DNA of 49,766 nt from Polaromonas sp. C04 (GTDB lineage Bacteria; Pseudomonadota; Gammaproteobacteria; Burkholderiales; Burkholderiaceae_C), in assembly GCF_002002705.1 (NCBI RefSeq), contig NZ_MUNS01000019.1, positions 1 to 49,766 on the forward strand. Direction: 5' to 3'. Positions 42,626-49,766 of this stretch are shown here, piece by piece. Each line of letters begins with the position of its first letter. Position 1 is the stretch's first letter. The notes beneath the pieces were generated by a model. It had not been told where the DNA came from and did not search any database. It was given only the letters and a program-made list of their open reading frames with translations. The position numbers and the translations under genes were made by a program.

Positions 42626-44119
42626 TCAGGCCGGCAACTCACCCGGCTGCAAATCTCCCGCAATCAGCCTGAACTGCTCCAGCGCCGCCTCCAGATCGTC
42701 CACGATTTCCTGCGCGATCACATCGGGCGGCGGCAGGTTGTCGCTGTCGGCCAGCGAGTCGTCCTTGAGCCAGAAAATGTCCAGGCTGGCCTTGTCGCGG
42801 GCGACCAGCTCGCTGTAGTCGTAAACGCGCCAGCGGCCTTCCGGACTCTCGGCAGACCACGTTGCCGCTCTAGCATGCCGGTTGGCCGGGTTGTAGAGCT
42901 TGACGAACTCGTCCAGGTGCTCGCGCTTGAGCGGATTGGTCTTGAGCGTGAAGTGCTGGTTGGTACGCAGGTCGTAGATCCACAGCTTCTTCGTCCACGG
43001 CGTCTCGCTGGCCGGCTTGCGCTCGAAAAACAGCACATTGGCCTTCACGCCCTGCGCGTAGAACAGGCCGGTGGGCAGGCGCAACAGCGTGTGCACATCG
43101 CACTCGTGCAACAGCTTCTTGCGAATGGTCTCGCCCGCGCCGCCTTCAAACAGCACGTTGTCGGGCAGCACCACCGCCGCGCGGCCATGCTGCCTGAGCA
43201 GCGTCTTGATGTGCTGCACAAAGTTGAGCTGCTTGTTCGACGTGGTGGCCCAGAAGTCGTCGCGCTCGATCACGTCCTTCTCGGTCGTCACCTTGCCTTC
43301 AGCCCCGGTGATCATCGTGCTGCTCTTCTTGCCAAAGGGCGGATTCGCCAGCACAACCTCAAAGCGCTCGCCGGGATCAGCGGCCAGCGCGTCGGCCACC
43401 ACAATGGGCACGGATTGGTCGGAGCCGATGCCGTGCAGCATCATGTTCATCGCCGCGAGCCGCGCCGTGCTTTGCACCAGCTCCCAGCCGCGCAGGGCGG
43501 ATTCCTTCAGGTGCTTCTTCTGCGCGCGCGTGAGGTTGGGGTTGTGCTGCGCCACGTGGTTGTGTGCAGCCAGCAAAAAGCCGCCCGTGCCACAAGCCGG
43601 GTCGCACACCGCCTCGCCGGGCCTGGGTGCGATGCAGTCCACCATGGCCTGAATCAACGGGCGCGGCGTGAAATACTGCCCCGCGCCGCTCTTGGTGTCC
43701 TGCGCGTTTTTCTCCAGCAGGCCCTCATAGGCGTCGCCTTTGACATCGGCACCCATGGCCGACCAGTTCTCGCCGTCGATCAGGTCCACCACCAGGCGGC
43801 GCAGCTTGGCCGGGTCCTGAAACTTGTTTTGCGCCTTGCCGAAGATCAGGCCGATCGTGCCCTTCTCGGCGCCCAGCTTTTCCAGCGTGTGGCGATAGTG
43901 GTCAAACAGATCGTCGCCATCTTTCGCCAGCAGCGACGGCCAGTCGAACCCCTTGGCAATCGGACTGGACTGGCTCCAGGGCGGCTGGCTGCGCTCGTCG
44001 GCCATTTTCAGGAACAGCAGATACGTGAGCTGCTCGACATAGTCGCCGTAGCTCATGCCGTCGTCACGCAACACGTTGCAATAGTTCCAGAGTTTCTGGA
44101 CGATGGTGGCTGAGTTCAT
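42626..44119 (-). CDS. hsdM: Type I restriction-modification system methyltransferase subunit
   Basis: The N6-adenine DNA methyltransferase subunit. The 497-aa protein has the helical N-terminal domain (SYGDYVEQLTYLLFLKMADE), the SAM-binding motif DPACGTGGF starting at D173, and the catalytic motif NPPF at 259-262, followed by the target-binding region (QHGRAAVVLPDNVLFEGGAG). It is complete. It is the last hsd gene on the minus strand, about 3.6 kb downstream of hsdS, with two toxin-antitoxin modules between. Confidence 0.95.
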   Translation of the reverse strand: MNSATIVQKLWNYCNVLRDDGMSYGDYVEQLTYLLFLKMADERSQPPWSQSSPIAKGFDWPSLLAKDGDDLFDHYRHTLEKLGAEKGTIGLIFGKAQNKFQDPAKLRRLVVDLIDGENWSAMGADVKGDAYEGLLEKNAQDTKSGAGQYFTPRPLIQAMVDCIAPRPGEAVCDPACGTGGFLLAAHNHVAQHNPNLTRAQKKHLKESALRGWELVQSTARLAAMNMMLHGIGSDQSVPIVVADALAADPGERFEVVLANPPFGKKSSTMITGAEGKVTTEKDVIERDDFWATTSNKQLNFVQHIKTLLRQHGRAAVVLPDNVLFEGGAGETIRKKLLHECDVHTLLRLPTGLFYAQGVKANVLFFERKPASETPWTKKLWIYDLRTNQHFTLKTNPLKREHLDEFVKLYNPANRHARAATWSAESPEGRWRVYDYSELVARDKASLDIFWLKDDSLADSDNLPPPDVIAQEIVDDLEAALEQFRLIAGDLQPGELPA

Positions 44120-44191
44120 GGGTTTTCCGAGAATAAATCCGGCCGATGCTGGCTGAACCAGCGCTGGGTGGTGATCATATTGTCACCAGCT

Positions 44192-44794
44192 CTATTCCCG
44201 AATAATCGGCACCTGCGAGCCACGCGCTGCGATGGCTGCCGACCCGAGCAAATGCCCGGTGCCGGGCTCCACCAGTGCAAAGGCGGTCAGCTTTTTGGTC
44301 TGTTCGATACCTGCCTTGAACAGGCACACGCAACTGTGGCGCGGGTGCTGGGCCGATGCATAGAGGATGCCGTGCAAGCCCTGCTGCCTGCAGTTTTGTG
44401 CAAACTTCTGACTTGTCTCGTAGCGCATGGACTGCAGCACGGGGTAACGCTCTTCCAAACCGCGCAAATCCGCCAGACGCAGGCTGGCGCGTGTCTCAAA
44501 AGCGACCAGGCTGCGCTCTAAAAGCCGGTCCCAATGGCAGCTCCGCACCTCACGGCGGAACACGGATTCGTAAAGCGTCGTTTCTGGCGAATCCGCCAGG
44601 TAGGCGGTTGGCTCGTCTGCCAAATCGAAGCGGCCGGCCAAGCCACCCATGGGTGCCAGCACATAGCCCTTGAGCCTGACGCTGCCGCGCCGAGCGCTGG
44701 TGCGCTGCACGCGGTACCACATCTGGTGGGCGGGAATTTCGAGGATCGGGGGCGCGAAACTGAGTAAGTGAGGGGCTTTGAAGTTCATGGACAA
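44192..44794 (-). CDS. RES domain toxin (NAD+-degrading family)
   Basis: The toxin of an Xre-RES toxin-antitoxin pair; characterised RES toxins (MbcT, ParT-related) break down or transfer ADP-ribose from NAD+. The 200-aa protein has MWYRVQRTSARRG, GRFDLADEPTAYLADSPETT, LYESVFRREV and LADLRGLEERYPVLQS, which fit the Arg-Tyr-Glu active-site layout. It lies just after the Xre-like antitoxin gene (2-bp gap), the usual order. Confidence 0.82.
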   Translation of the reverse strand: MSMNFKAPHLLSFAPPILEIPAHQMWYRVQRTSARRGSVRLKGYVLAPMGGLAGRFDLADEPTAYLADSPETTLYESVFRREVRSCHWDRLLERSLVAFETRASLRLADLRGLEERYPVLQSMRYETSQKFAQNCRQQGLHGILYASAQHPRHSCVCLFKAGIEQTKKLTAFALVEPGTGHLLGSAAIAARGSQVPIIRE

Positions 44795-44796
44795 GG

Positions 44797-45270
44797 TCAG
44801 TGAGCCTCAGCCGTTGCCAGCGCCAGGATGCGCTCGGGCGTCGCGCCCTGCTCCAGTGCTGCACGGGGAGTCTGGCCGTCCAGCGCGGTGGCGGGCGACT
44901 CCAGAAACGACAGCAACTGCCAGCCATCGCTGGTGCCCAAGGCTTTGGCCAGGGGCTGCAACACGGGCCAGATGGCGGGCTCGAACTGCCAGCGCGGCAG
45001 CTTGAACCCACGGCGCAAATGCGCCACGCCAATGCAGCGCCCCGCCTTGATCCAGGCGTTGACCGTCACACGGGTAGCGCCCGCCAGCGCGGCGGCTTCG
45101 TCGGTGGAGATCATGTCGGCCGCGTCCATACGCTTGCGGCGGTATTGCGCGCCGGAACGCAGCAAAGCCTGTGTTTGCGCGGCTGTGGCGTAGGGGCTGT
45201 CCGTGGAAGAGTCATGGCGCGGTTGGGCGGTTTCCGTAGCAAGCGGCGAGTGAATAGTTAAGGTGTTCAT
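44797..45270 (-). CDS. Xre/MbcA/ParS-type antitoxin of the RES toxin
   Basis: A 157-aa antitoxin candidate. The middle part is a helix-turn-helix (MISTDEAAALAGATRVTVNA, then WIKAGRCIGVAH) and the C-terminus has the DUF2384-like ending TPRAALEQGATPERILALAT, which in relatives blocks the NAD+ pocket of the toxin. A basic segment (GAQYRRKRMDAADM) precedes the helix-turn-helix. Start is ATG 45270. The assignment rests on position next to a RES toxin plus this C-terminal motif. Confidence 0.75.
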   Translation of the reverse strand: MNTLTIHSPLATETAQPRHDSSTDSPYATAAQTQALLRSGAQYRRKRMDAADMISTDEAAALAGATRVTVNAWIKAGRCIGVAHLRRGFKLPRWQFEPAIWPVLQPLAKALGTSDGWQLLSFLESPATALDGQTPRAALEQGATPERILALATAEAH

Positions 45271-45583
45271 GCGTGTGCTCTGGAAATTTTGTCTTGCGCA
45301 GTTTTAAGTACGATTATTTGATTCTTTCACCGCCCGCGTCCGCGATGTGCTGCCCTCTGAAACTTGGAACCCGGTTCGACGCGAGCCATATGGACTTTAG
45401 ATCAACTCGTAATTTTCGGCAATCTCGTTAAGTTAGTTTTATTCGACACCAGGATGCGAGTAGTGTTTTTAACCGGAATTCCCTATTGAATATGGCTATG
45501 GCCCTTGTACTCATTGCGCAAGCTGCTACGTTTTTAATAGTAAATCCGCCGGATACAACTGATTCACCAAGTCCGTCACGATT
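45271..45583. other. Intergenic region with no gene
   Basis: These 313 bp are clearly poorer in GC than the flanks and contain stops in all frames. They should contain the Xre/RES promoter on the minus strand. On the minus strand a short frame shifted from the ATPase fragment encodes PGAYREIVTDLVNQLYPADL and stops near 45529, maybe a degraded tail. One 7-nt-loop palindrome lies at 45525-45541. Confidence 0.6.
45525..45541. repeat. Small palindrome GCTAC-N7-ATAGT, intergenic copy
   Basis: GCTAC, spacer GTTTTTA, ATAGT with one arm-end mismatch. It is the only member of the 7-nt-loop set seen outside a gene in this window. Confidence 0.45.
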
Positions 45584-46093
45584 TCACGGTAGGCACCGGG
45601 CGTCACACAGACGCAGAACCAGAGCCTGCATTTCTGCCGCCGGAAGCTTTGCTTTGAGTCGGGCGGGTTCGGCCAATGACAGGAGTTCCGGGGTCAAATG
45701 AGGGGAGCTCACAGCCGTATGAGGGGAGTCCGCCTCCAAATGAGGGGAGTCGTCCTCCGATTGGGGAAAGTCCTCCGCCACGCGGTAGCTCGCCCAGCGC
45801 CGCTGGTTCTGCTGCGTCAGCAGGCCATCGCGCACCAGGGTTTGCAGTACGACGGTGATATCTTTGGAGTGCTCGCCGGTGATTTCCTGCATGCGGCCAT
45901 TGGTCACGCTGCCTTCCACCTGGGCTGTCACCACCGCTTGCACCGCCGTCTTGTCCAGCTTTGCGAACCGGTCGCCAAAGCACACCCCTAGCGCTTGGTC
46001 CACGTCATCGGGTATCAAACTGACCATGGGTAGCACCAGCTTCACGCGGTCGGGCTGCAACGACTCTTCCAGCCGGGACGAGCGCCAATCAAG
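45584..46093 (-). pseudogene. Fragment of an AlbA_2-type ATP-binding/helicase-related protein
   Basis: About 170 residues of frame match, by memory of the family, only the C-terminal winged-helix part of large proteins annotated as ATP-binding or RecG-like with an AlbA_2 domain: RSSRLEESLQPDRVKLVLPM, VSLIPDDVDQALGVCFGDRF, GEHSKDITVVLQTLVRDGLL and the repeated DSPHLEADSPH...SSPHLTPELLSL. The N-terminal ATPase/AlbA_2 part is missing and the C-terminus stops early after LRLCDARCLP. The frame runs open into the SecB-like gene but without homology. I regard it as a relic of a gene often placed between hsdM and hsdS. Confidence 0.65.
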
Positions 46094-46631
46094 CCTTGGA
46101 ACGAATTCGGGTCGCGGTAACTTTGCGCTTTTTTGCTTCCGGCACACCCAATGACGGCGCGTCAACCGCTGGCTCCACTGCTGGTTTTTGTGTTGCCAGA
46201 TCGGCAAAACTCAAAGACGGCAGCAGCATGCCCCCATGGGCAGAACGGCTCGTAATGTTGCTTACCAGTTCCCGCACCACGCCATATAGCAAGGACACAC
46301 CGTTGACCAACGCGCGCACCCGCCTTTCCTCAGCTTGGTTGACCTCTTGCGTCAGGTGCATGCGAACCACGCCGCGAACCGAAACCTGCACGTTGTAGGG
46401 AGCCTGCTTATCCTCCTTCGGTGCAACGCGTAAGGTTAGCTTGATCCCGTAATCCGAATAGCTGGCTTCTTCGCCCAATACGGCCAACCCCGCCTCGGCA
46501 GAGATTGCCAAATTGCCGGGAAAAAACACCAAACCCGTGGAGAACTTCGGATCTGCAACATACCCTTCGACCGGGGTTACAGAAACACCGTCAAACGTGT
46601 ATTCCAAAAGCTGCAAGGGACTAAGCTGCAC
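46089..46631 (-). CDS. SecB-like chaperone of a toxin-antitoxin-chaperone (TAC) module
   Basis: A 180-aa protein similar in layout to SecB. It begins VQLSPLQLLEYTFDGVSVTP, has beta-strand segments (DYGIKLTLRVAPKEDKQAPY, NVQVSVRGVVRMHL) and then the SecB-type helix and ending VNGVSLLYGVVRELVSNITS plus LLPSLSFADL. The C-terminal 40 residues are basic and disordered-looking. The GTG start at 46631 has AGGAG 8 nt upstream and overlaps the antitoxin end by 11 bp. In known TAC systems a dedicated SecB-like protein protects the antitoxin; here the order toxin-antitoxin-chaperone is the same as in Mycobacterium tuberculosis higB-higA-secB. Confidence 0.75.
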   Translation of the reverse strand: MQLSPLQLLEYTFDGVSVTPVEGYVADPKFSTGLVFFPGNLAISAEAGLAVLGEEASYSDYGIKLTLRVAPKEDKQAPYNVQVSVRGVVRMHLTQEVNQAEERRVRALVNGVSLLYGVVRELVSNITSRSAHGGMLLPSLSFADLATQKPAVEPAVDAPSLGVPEAKKRKVTATRIRSKA

Positions 46632-47103
46632 AACCCATCTCCTGATGCATGTAATCGTGATTCGACGAATCCAGTTGCGCGCCAATGACCAAAACCTCCT
46701 TGGCACCACTAAACTGGCTTGCCATCGGCTTCATGGTTTTGCGGCTCATCCATAGGGCGAGGCCCGGCTCATCACGCATTTCCAGCATCAAAGTTGCTTG
46801 TGTCTCCCACGGTTGCGCCGGTGCAGACTCAGCCGGCTTGCGAAACACCGTGTCAAATGTATAGCCCAGCGCGCGTGTGATTGCCGCAATGGTTTGCACC
46901 GTCAGGTTCTCACGCCCCGACAACACCTGCGTCACGCGCGCACGGCTCCAGGCCAGGGCACGCGCAAGCTCCGCGCGCGATTTGCCTGCATGGTGCAACA
47001 GGAGCACCAAGTCAGCCGCCACATCAACAGATTTCAGCTCTTCAGCCAACCCGTCATGCGCTGCAATCAAGTCATCAAAAAGAGGTTTGTGTTCCATAGT
47101 CAT
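46621..47103 (-). CDS. XRE-family antitoxin with C-terminal extension (TAC antitoxin)
   Basis: A 160-aa antitoxin. Residues about 25-90 form an XRE helix-turn-helix (LVLLLHHAGKSRAELARALA, WSRARVTQVLSGRENLTVQT, IAAITRALGYTFDTVF). Residues from about 95 on (QATLMLEMRDEPGLALWMSR, KEVLVIGAQLDSS) are extra compared with minimal antitoxins and lie where TAC antitoxins carry their chaperone-addiction segment; that role is inference. ATG 47103 or 47097 could be the start. It begins 6 bp after the toxin stop. Confidence 0.82.
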   Translation of the reverse strand: MTMEHKPLFDDLIAAHDGLAEELKSVDVAADLVLLLHHAGKSRAELARALAWSRARVTQVLSGRENLTVQTIAAITRALGYTFDTVFRKPAESAPAQPWETQATLMLEMRDEPGLALWMSRKTMKPMASQFSGAKEVLVIGAQLDSSNHDYMHQEMGCAA

Positions 47104-47109
47104 CTCACT

Positions 47110-47595
47110 TCATTTAACCCACTGAATACCCGCTTCAGATCGGGATGCCTCCAAAAAATCAAGCACCGCTTGCTTGGCAATATTTTTCTCTTTCGCAGAG
47201 AGCTTGTCCGTGCGTTTGGGCAACGTATGCGCCAGCAGCACCACCTTATCCACAGCGTAGTAAAACAAAATCCGAATATCGCCACGGCGATACCGCCATA
47301 CCGTCTCATTGCGTTGGGTCAGTTCGCAATAAAACGGCTCGAACGCTTCATGCACGGCCTTCTTGTCCACCAGCTGGTTAAACGGCTTGCCCAATTGCGC
47401 CAGCTTGAGCAGGTATTTGAGGCCGGCCAATGCCTGGCGCTGATCAGTTCTCTCCATACCCTGAACCACCTCAAACACCGCTGCAGACCTTCTTTGCTTC
47501 GGGTCACTGCACGGAGACGCCACCTTGAACCTGCCCTGCGCTGACAACACACCTTGCTCGAAGTCATCCACCCTGATTTCGGTCAAATAGTACAT
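47110..47595 (-). CDS. HigB/RelE-family toxin of the TAC module
   Basis: A 161-aa toxin of the Gp49/HigB group, predicted to cut mRNA at the ribosome. The N-terminal about 50 residues are family-variable; the core has AGLKYLLKLAQLGKPFNQLV, FEPFYCELTQRNETVWRYRR, GDIRILFYYAVDKVVLLAHT and the C-terminal KRTDKLSAKEKNIAKQAVLD, the usual KKT/K-type ending with catalytic basic residues. It is the first of the three TAC genes and follows hsdS by 112 bp. Confidence 0.82.
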   Translation of the reverse strand: MYYLTEIRVDDFEQGVLSAQGRFKVASPCSDPKQRRSAAVFEVVQGMERTDQRQALAGLKYLLKLAQLGKPFNQLVDKKAVHEAFEPFYCELTQRNETVWRYRRGDIRILFYYAVDKVVLLAHTLPKRTDKLSAKEKNIAKQAVLDFLEASRSEAGIQWVK

Positions 47596-47707
47596 TTGTT
47601 TAGTTATAGCTTAACATTCTTGGATGAATCGGGCTTGAGGGTTGCCCCTAATGTCACCGGCATCTTCATGGTCAAACGGAATTTCATTTGAATCGGTCCT
47701 CACGTCC

Positions 47708-49087
47708 CTATATCGGAGCAAAGGCCTTCGAAAGCGTCGCTTGCCGTAGCGCCTGCGCGCGTTTGAGGTTGGCATCGACTTCAGCCTCGACACTACGAAT
47801 GAGCGATAACCGACGTTCAATTTCTGCAACGATACGAAGCTGCTCAGCGACTGGCGGAAGCGGAACCGGCAACCGCTCCACATCTCCGACGCGCAAATGC
47901 TTCACTCCGCTTCCAACTGCAACACGATCAATCAAATCTTTGACCACTGGCGACAACAAAGCAGAAAGAAGAAACCCAGCCGTGATCGCAGAGGATGGGC
48001 GCATCAGCATAGTTCGCTGACCCAAACAAAGTTTCACGCCTGGCGGAATGATGCCCGCTTCGCCCATGGGCGCTTCGCGGGTGAACAGCACGTCACCCGG
48101 CTCGGGTGGACAGCGTCGCGACCAGAACTCATAGGTTGGCTGATCGACGTATCGAACTTCATCGAGCAGCAATCGCCCATCGCGGATATTGGTGGTCCGA
48201 ACCAAGGGGATGCCGCTGGTTGTGTAAGGCGCGGTCTTATTGTGGCAGTCGACTACCTGGTCACAGGCTTGTGTGGCAGAGACCCATGTCCATCCTTCCG
48301 GTAAGCTGGCCAGATTGGTAACGCTTGGCCCTTCTGGCTGATTAAATTTGCCTTTGCCCTTCCACTCACTACGCCGTATTTCGAGAATGCGTTGTAGGAG
48401 CTGGGTGCCGGTTTCAAAACTGCAGCCTTCGCGGCGGGCGAGTTCGGCTTCGCTGGGAACGAGGCGGCCTTCGACGGCGTCTTTAAGGACGGAGGCTTTG
48501 TAGCGTTTGAGGTTGGCCTTGACGCGCTGGAGGTTGGCGACGGCTTCGTCGAGGCGGGAGAACTGCTTTTCGAGTTCGGCGACGATTTCACGTTGCTCTT
48601 CAATGCGCGGCAGCGGAATCAATTGCTCTTCGAGGTATGCACTTGGCACGCGGCGCAGACCCACTGCGCCTGTCATGTGGCCGGATGCTTCCTTGCGAAA
48701 TGTCCGGCTAGATACGAAGTAGTAGACGTACCGAGCATCAACACTAGCACGCGGACGCAAGACGTGAAACTCGGTTGAGCCAAAGCCAACACCGTTGACA
48801 AGTTTGCGAGCAATGGCCATTTTGCCGTTTTCCATGCACGGCGTGACCTTGGCAAACAGAATGTCGCCATCGCGAAAGTGCGTGTAGCCCTTTTTGACTT
48901 CCGCGTATTTGCGGATGGTCGATACATCAATGCCGCCAGTTAGCGCTTCAACCGCAGCCATCGGAACAAACGATACGTCCAAGTCATCATTCAACGAACT
49001 GCGGTCGAGCTTGGGGTTGATCTCAACAGCTTCAGACAGGGGCACCAATTGCGCGGTGGCGATCACGTCGTCAAGCACAGCACTCAC
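47708..49087 (-). CDS. hsdS: Type I restriction-modification specificity subunit
   Basis: HsdS recognises the two halves of the target site. The 459-aa protein has two target recognition domains: residues about 10-160, ending SAYLEEQLIPLPRIEEQREI, and about 255-400, ending RLPVPLPPVAEQLRIVAEIE. The helical spacers are similar in sequence: VAELEKQFSRLDEAVANLQR in the middle and VAEIERRLSLIRSVEAEVDA at the end. The protein is full length. Its start overlaps the hsdR stop (ATGA). Confidence 0.94.
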   Translation of the reverse strand: MSAVLDDVIATAQLVPLSEAVEINPKLDRSSLNDDLDVSFVPMAAVEALTGGIDVSTIRKYAEVKKGYTHFRDGDILFAKVTPCMENGKMAIARKLVNGVGFGSTEFHVLRPRASVDARYVYYFVSSRTFRKEASGHMTGAVGLRRVPSAYLEEQLIPLPRIEEQREIVAELEKQFSRLDEAVANLQRVKANLKRYKASVLKDAVEGRLVPSEAELARREGCSFETGTQLLQRILEIRRSEWKGKGKFNQPEGPSVTNLASLPEGWTWVSATQACDQVVDCHNKTAPYTTSGIPLVRTTNIRDGRLLLDEVRYVDQPTYEFWSRRCPPEPGDVLFTREAPMGEAGIIPPGVKLCLGQRTMLMRPSSAITAGFLLSALLSPVVKDLIDRVAVGSGVKHLRVGDVERLPVPLPPVAEQLRIVAEIERRLSLIRSVEAEVDANLKRAQALRQATLSKAFAPI

Positions 49088-49766
49088 GCCGCCAACTCCC
49101 GATTCATCGCTTCAAGCACCTTGGGCAGTTCCGTGCCAAACAGTTGGTACACGCGGCCCATGCCGCCTTCCTGGGCGAAGGGAGAGTATTCAAAATCGTC
49201 GGGCACGATGGAGAGGTTGCCTGCTATGTGTTCGCGGATCATGTCTAGCCAATGCAGTTGTTCGGTTGTAAACGCAGTGCCGTTTTGTGCCTGCTGCGCC
49301 AGCCAGGCCTTGAAGTTGGCGTTGACGCGCTCGGGGAAGGGCACCAGCTCGTTGTCCTGGCGCATGGCAAAGCGCACCAGGCTCACCAGGTCGGTCAGGA
49401 TGCGGCGGCGGTTTTCGCCCCTGACCTTGGTTTTATCCAGCGCAGCGTAGGCTTGCCAGAGCTGGCCTTCGGTCCACAAGTGCGGCGGGGCTTGCAGGGC
49501 GTCGGCCAGGGCCTTGAGCGCTTCAAATGTGAGTATTTCGGCCGCTAGCCCTTGCAGGCGCTGGGGTTGCTGGTACAAAATTTGTAGCGCGGTGATTTCG
49601 TCTTTGTGCTCGGCGATGAAGCGCTCGAAGGATTCGACGGTGCCCTTGGCGCGGTCGCGGGCGGCTTCGGAGAAGTCGGCCTCCAGCAAGCTGTCTTGCG
49701 TGACGGTGTCGATGATTTGCTCGGCCTTTTTCTTCAGGTCGATGAGCAGGTTGCGCAGGGCGGGGT
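49084..49766 (-). CDS. hsdR: Type I restriction endonuclease subunit, C-terminal part (runs off the window)
   Basis: About 227 C-terminal codons of the motor/nuclease subunit; the frame is open to the right edge. The segment matches the EcoEI-type C-terminal domain: SLLEADFSEAARDRAKGTVE, SFERFIAEHKDEITALQILY, LWTEGQLWQAYAALDKTKVR and the end VYQLFGTELPKVLEAMNREL. The helicase and nuclease domains must lie right of the window. Gene order on the minus strand is hsdR-hsdS-(TA modules)-hsdM, the reverse of the common M-S-R order. Confidence 0.92.
   Translation of the reverse strand, partial: PALRNLLIDLKKKAEQIIDTVTQDSLLEADFSEAARDRAKGTVESFERFIAEHKDEITALQILYQQPQRLQGLAAEILTFEALKALADALQAPPHLWTEGQLWQAYAALDKTKVRGENRRRILTDLVSLVRFAMRQDNELVPFPERVNANFKAWLAQQAQNGTAFTTEQLHWLDMIREHIAGNLSIVPDDFEYSPFAQEGGMGRVYQLFGTELPKVLEAMNRELAA

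Noticed and set aside
41391-42818. Plus-strand open frames across the SEC-C gene and hsdM
   Set aside because: Both plus-strand frames are antisense to genes with clear motifs (SEC-C; DPACGTGGF and NPPF).

Overview
The window looks like chromosomal DNA from a high-GC betaproteobacterium, most likely of the family Comamonadaceae (Polaromonas/Rhodoferax/Acidovorax-type). The evidence is a Comamonas-type trimeric porin, Coq7 as a ubiquinone hydroxylase, a gspGHIJKLMNDEF operon with divergent gspC, SoxYZAXB, and GC-rich dispersed repeats between genes. The genus cannot be fixed from sequence reading alone.

Layout. 47-3883 (minus): peptide-type ABC transporter genes (permease, M20 amidohydrolase, substrate-binding protein), probably continuing off the left edge. 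3977-5471 (minus): a DUF3047 lipoprotein and a HigBA-type toxin-antitoxin pair. 5526-6379 (minus): a group II intron whose reverse-transcriptase part is deleted, sitting just behind the terminator of a porin gene (6458-7552). 7839-10956: coq7, an OsmC-family gene and ilvA. 11022-22427: a complete type II secretion cluster in which four copies of an ~80-bp repeat lie between the pseudopilin genes and supply leader-peptide or start codons in three reading frames. 22428-25108: a 5'-nucleotidase and an SbmA/BacA-like ABC exporter. 25239-29366: soxYZAXB for thiosulfate oxidation, with no soxCD beside it. 29375-30477: an ECF sigma factor and a SirB-family membrane protein.

30629-40588 is a nitric-oxide/micro-oxic block. 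It holds nnrS, a five-gene operon for a divergent cbb3-like heme-copper oxidase (catalytic subunit with an N-terminal CcoS-like extension, two monoheme cytochromes, a Sco protein and a six-helix membrane protein), serA, a group III truncated globin, nsrR, two DUF2249 proteins around a 7Fe ferredoxin, a PAS protein and a hemerythrin. Related AT-rich palindromes in front of nnrS, the globin gene and the nsrR/DUF2249 divergent promoter suggest one NO-responsive regulon, probably under NsrR.

40617-49766 (all minus) begins with a SEC-C/TPR protein and continues as a defence island: type I restriction-modification genes hsdR (partial), hsdS and hsdM. Between hsdS and hsdM are a toxin-antitoxin-SecB-like chaperone (TAC) module, a broken ATPase fragment and an Xre/RES toxin-antitoxin pair. 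The strongest candidates for something new are the CcoS-CcoN-like NO-linked oxidase operon, the repeat-encoded pseudopilin leaders, the TAC module inside the hsd locus, and a family of tiny 7-nt-loop palindromes inside coding genes.
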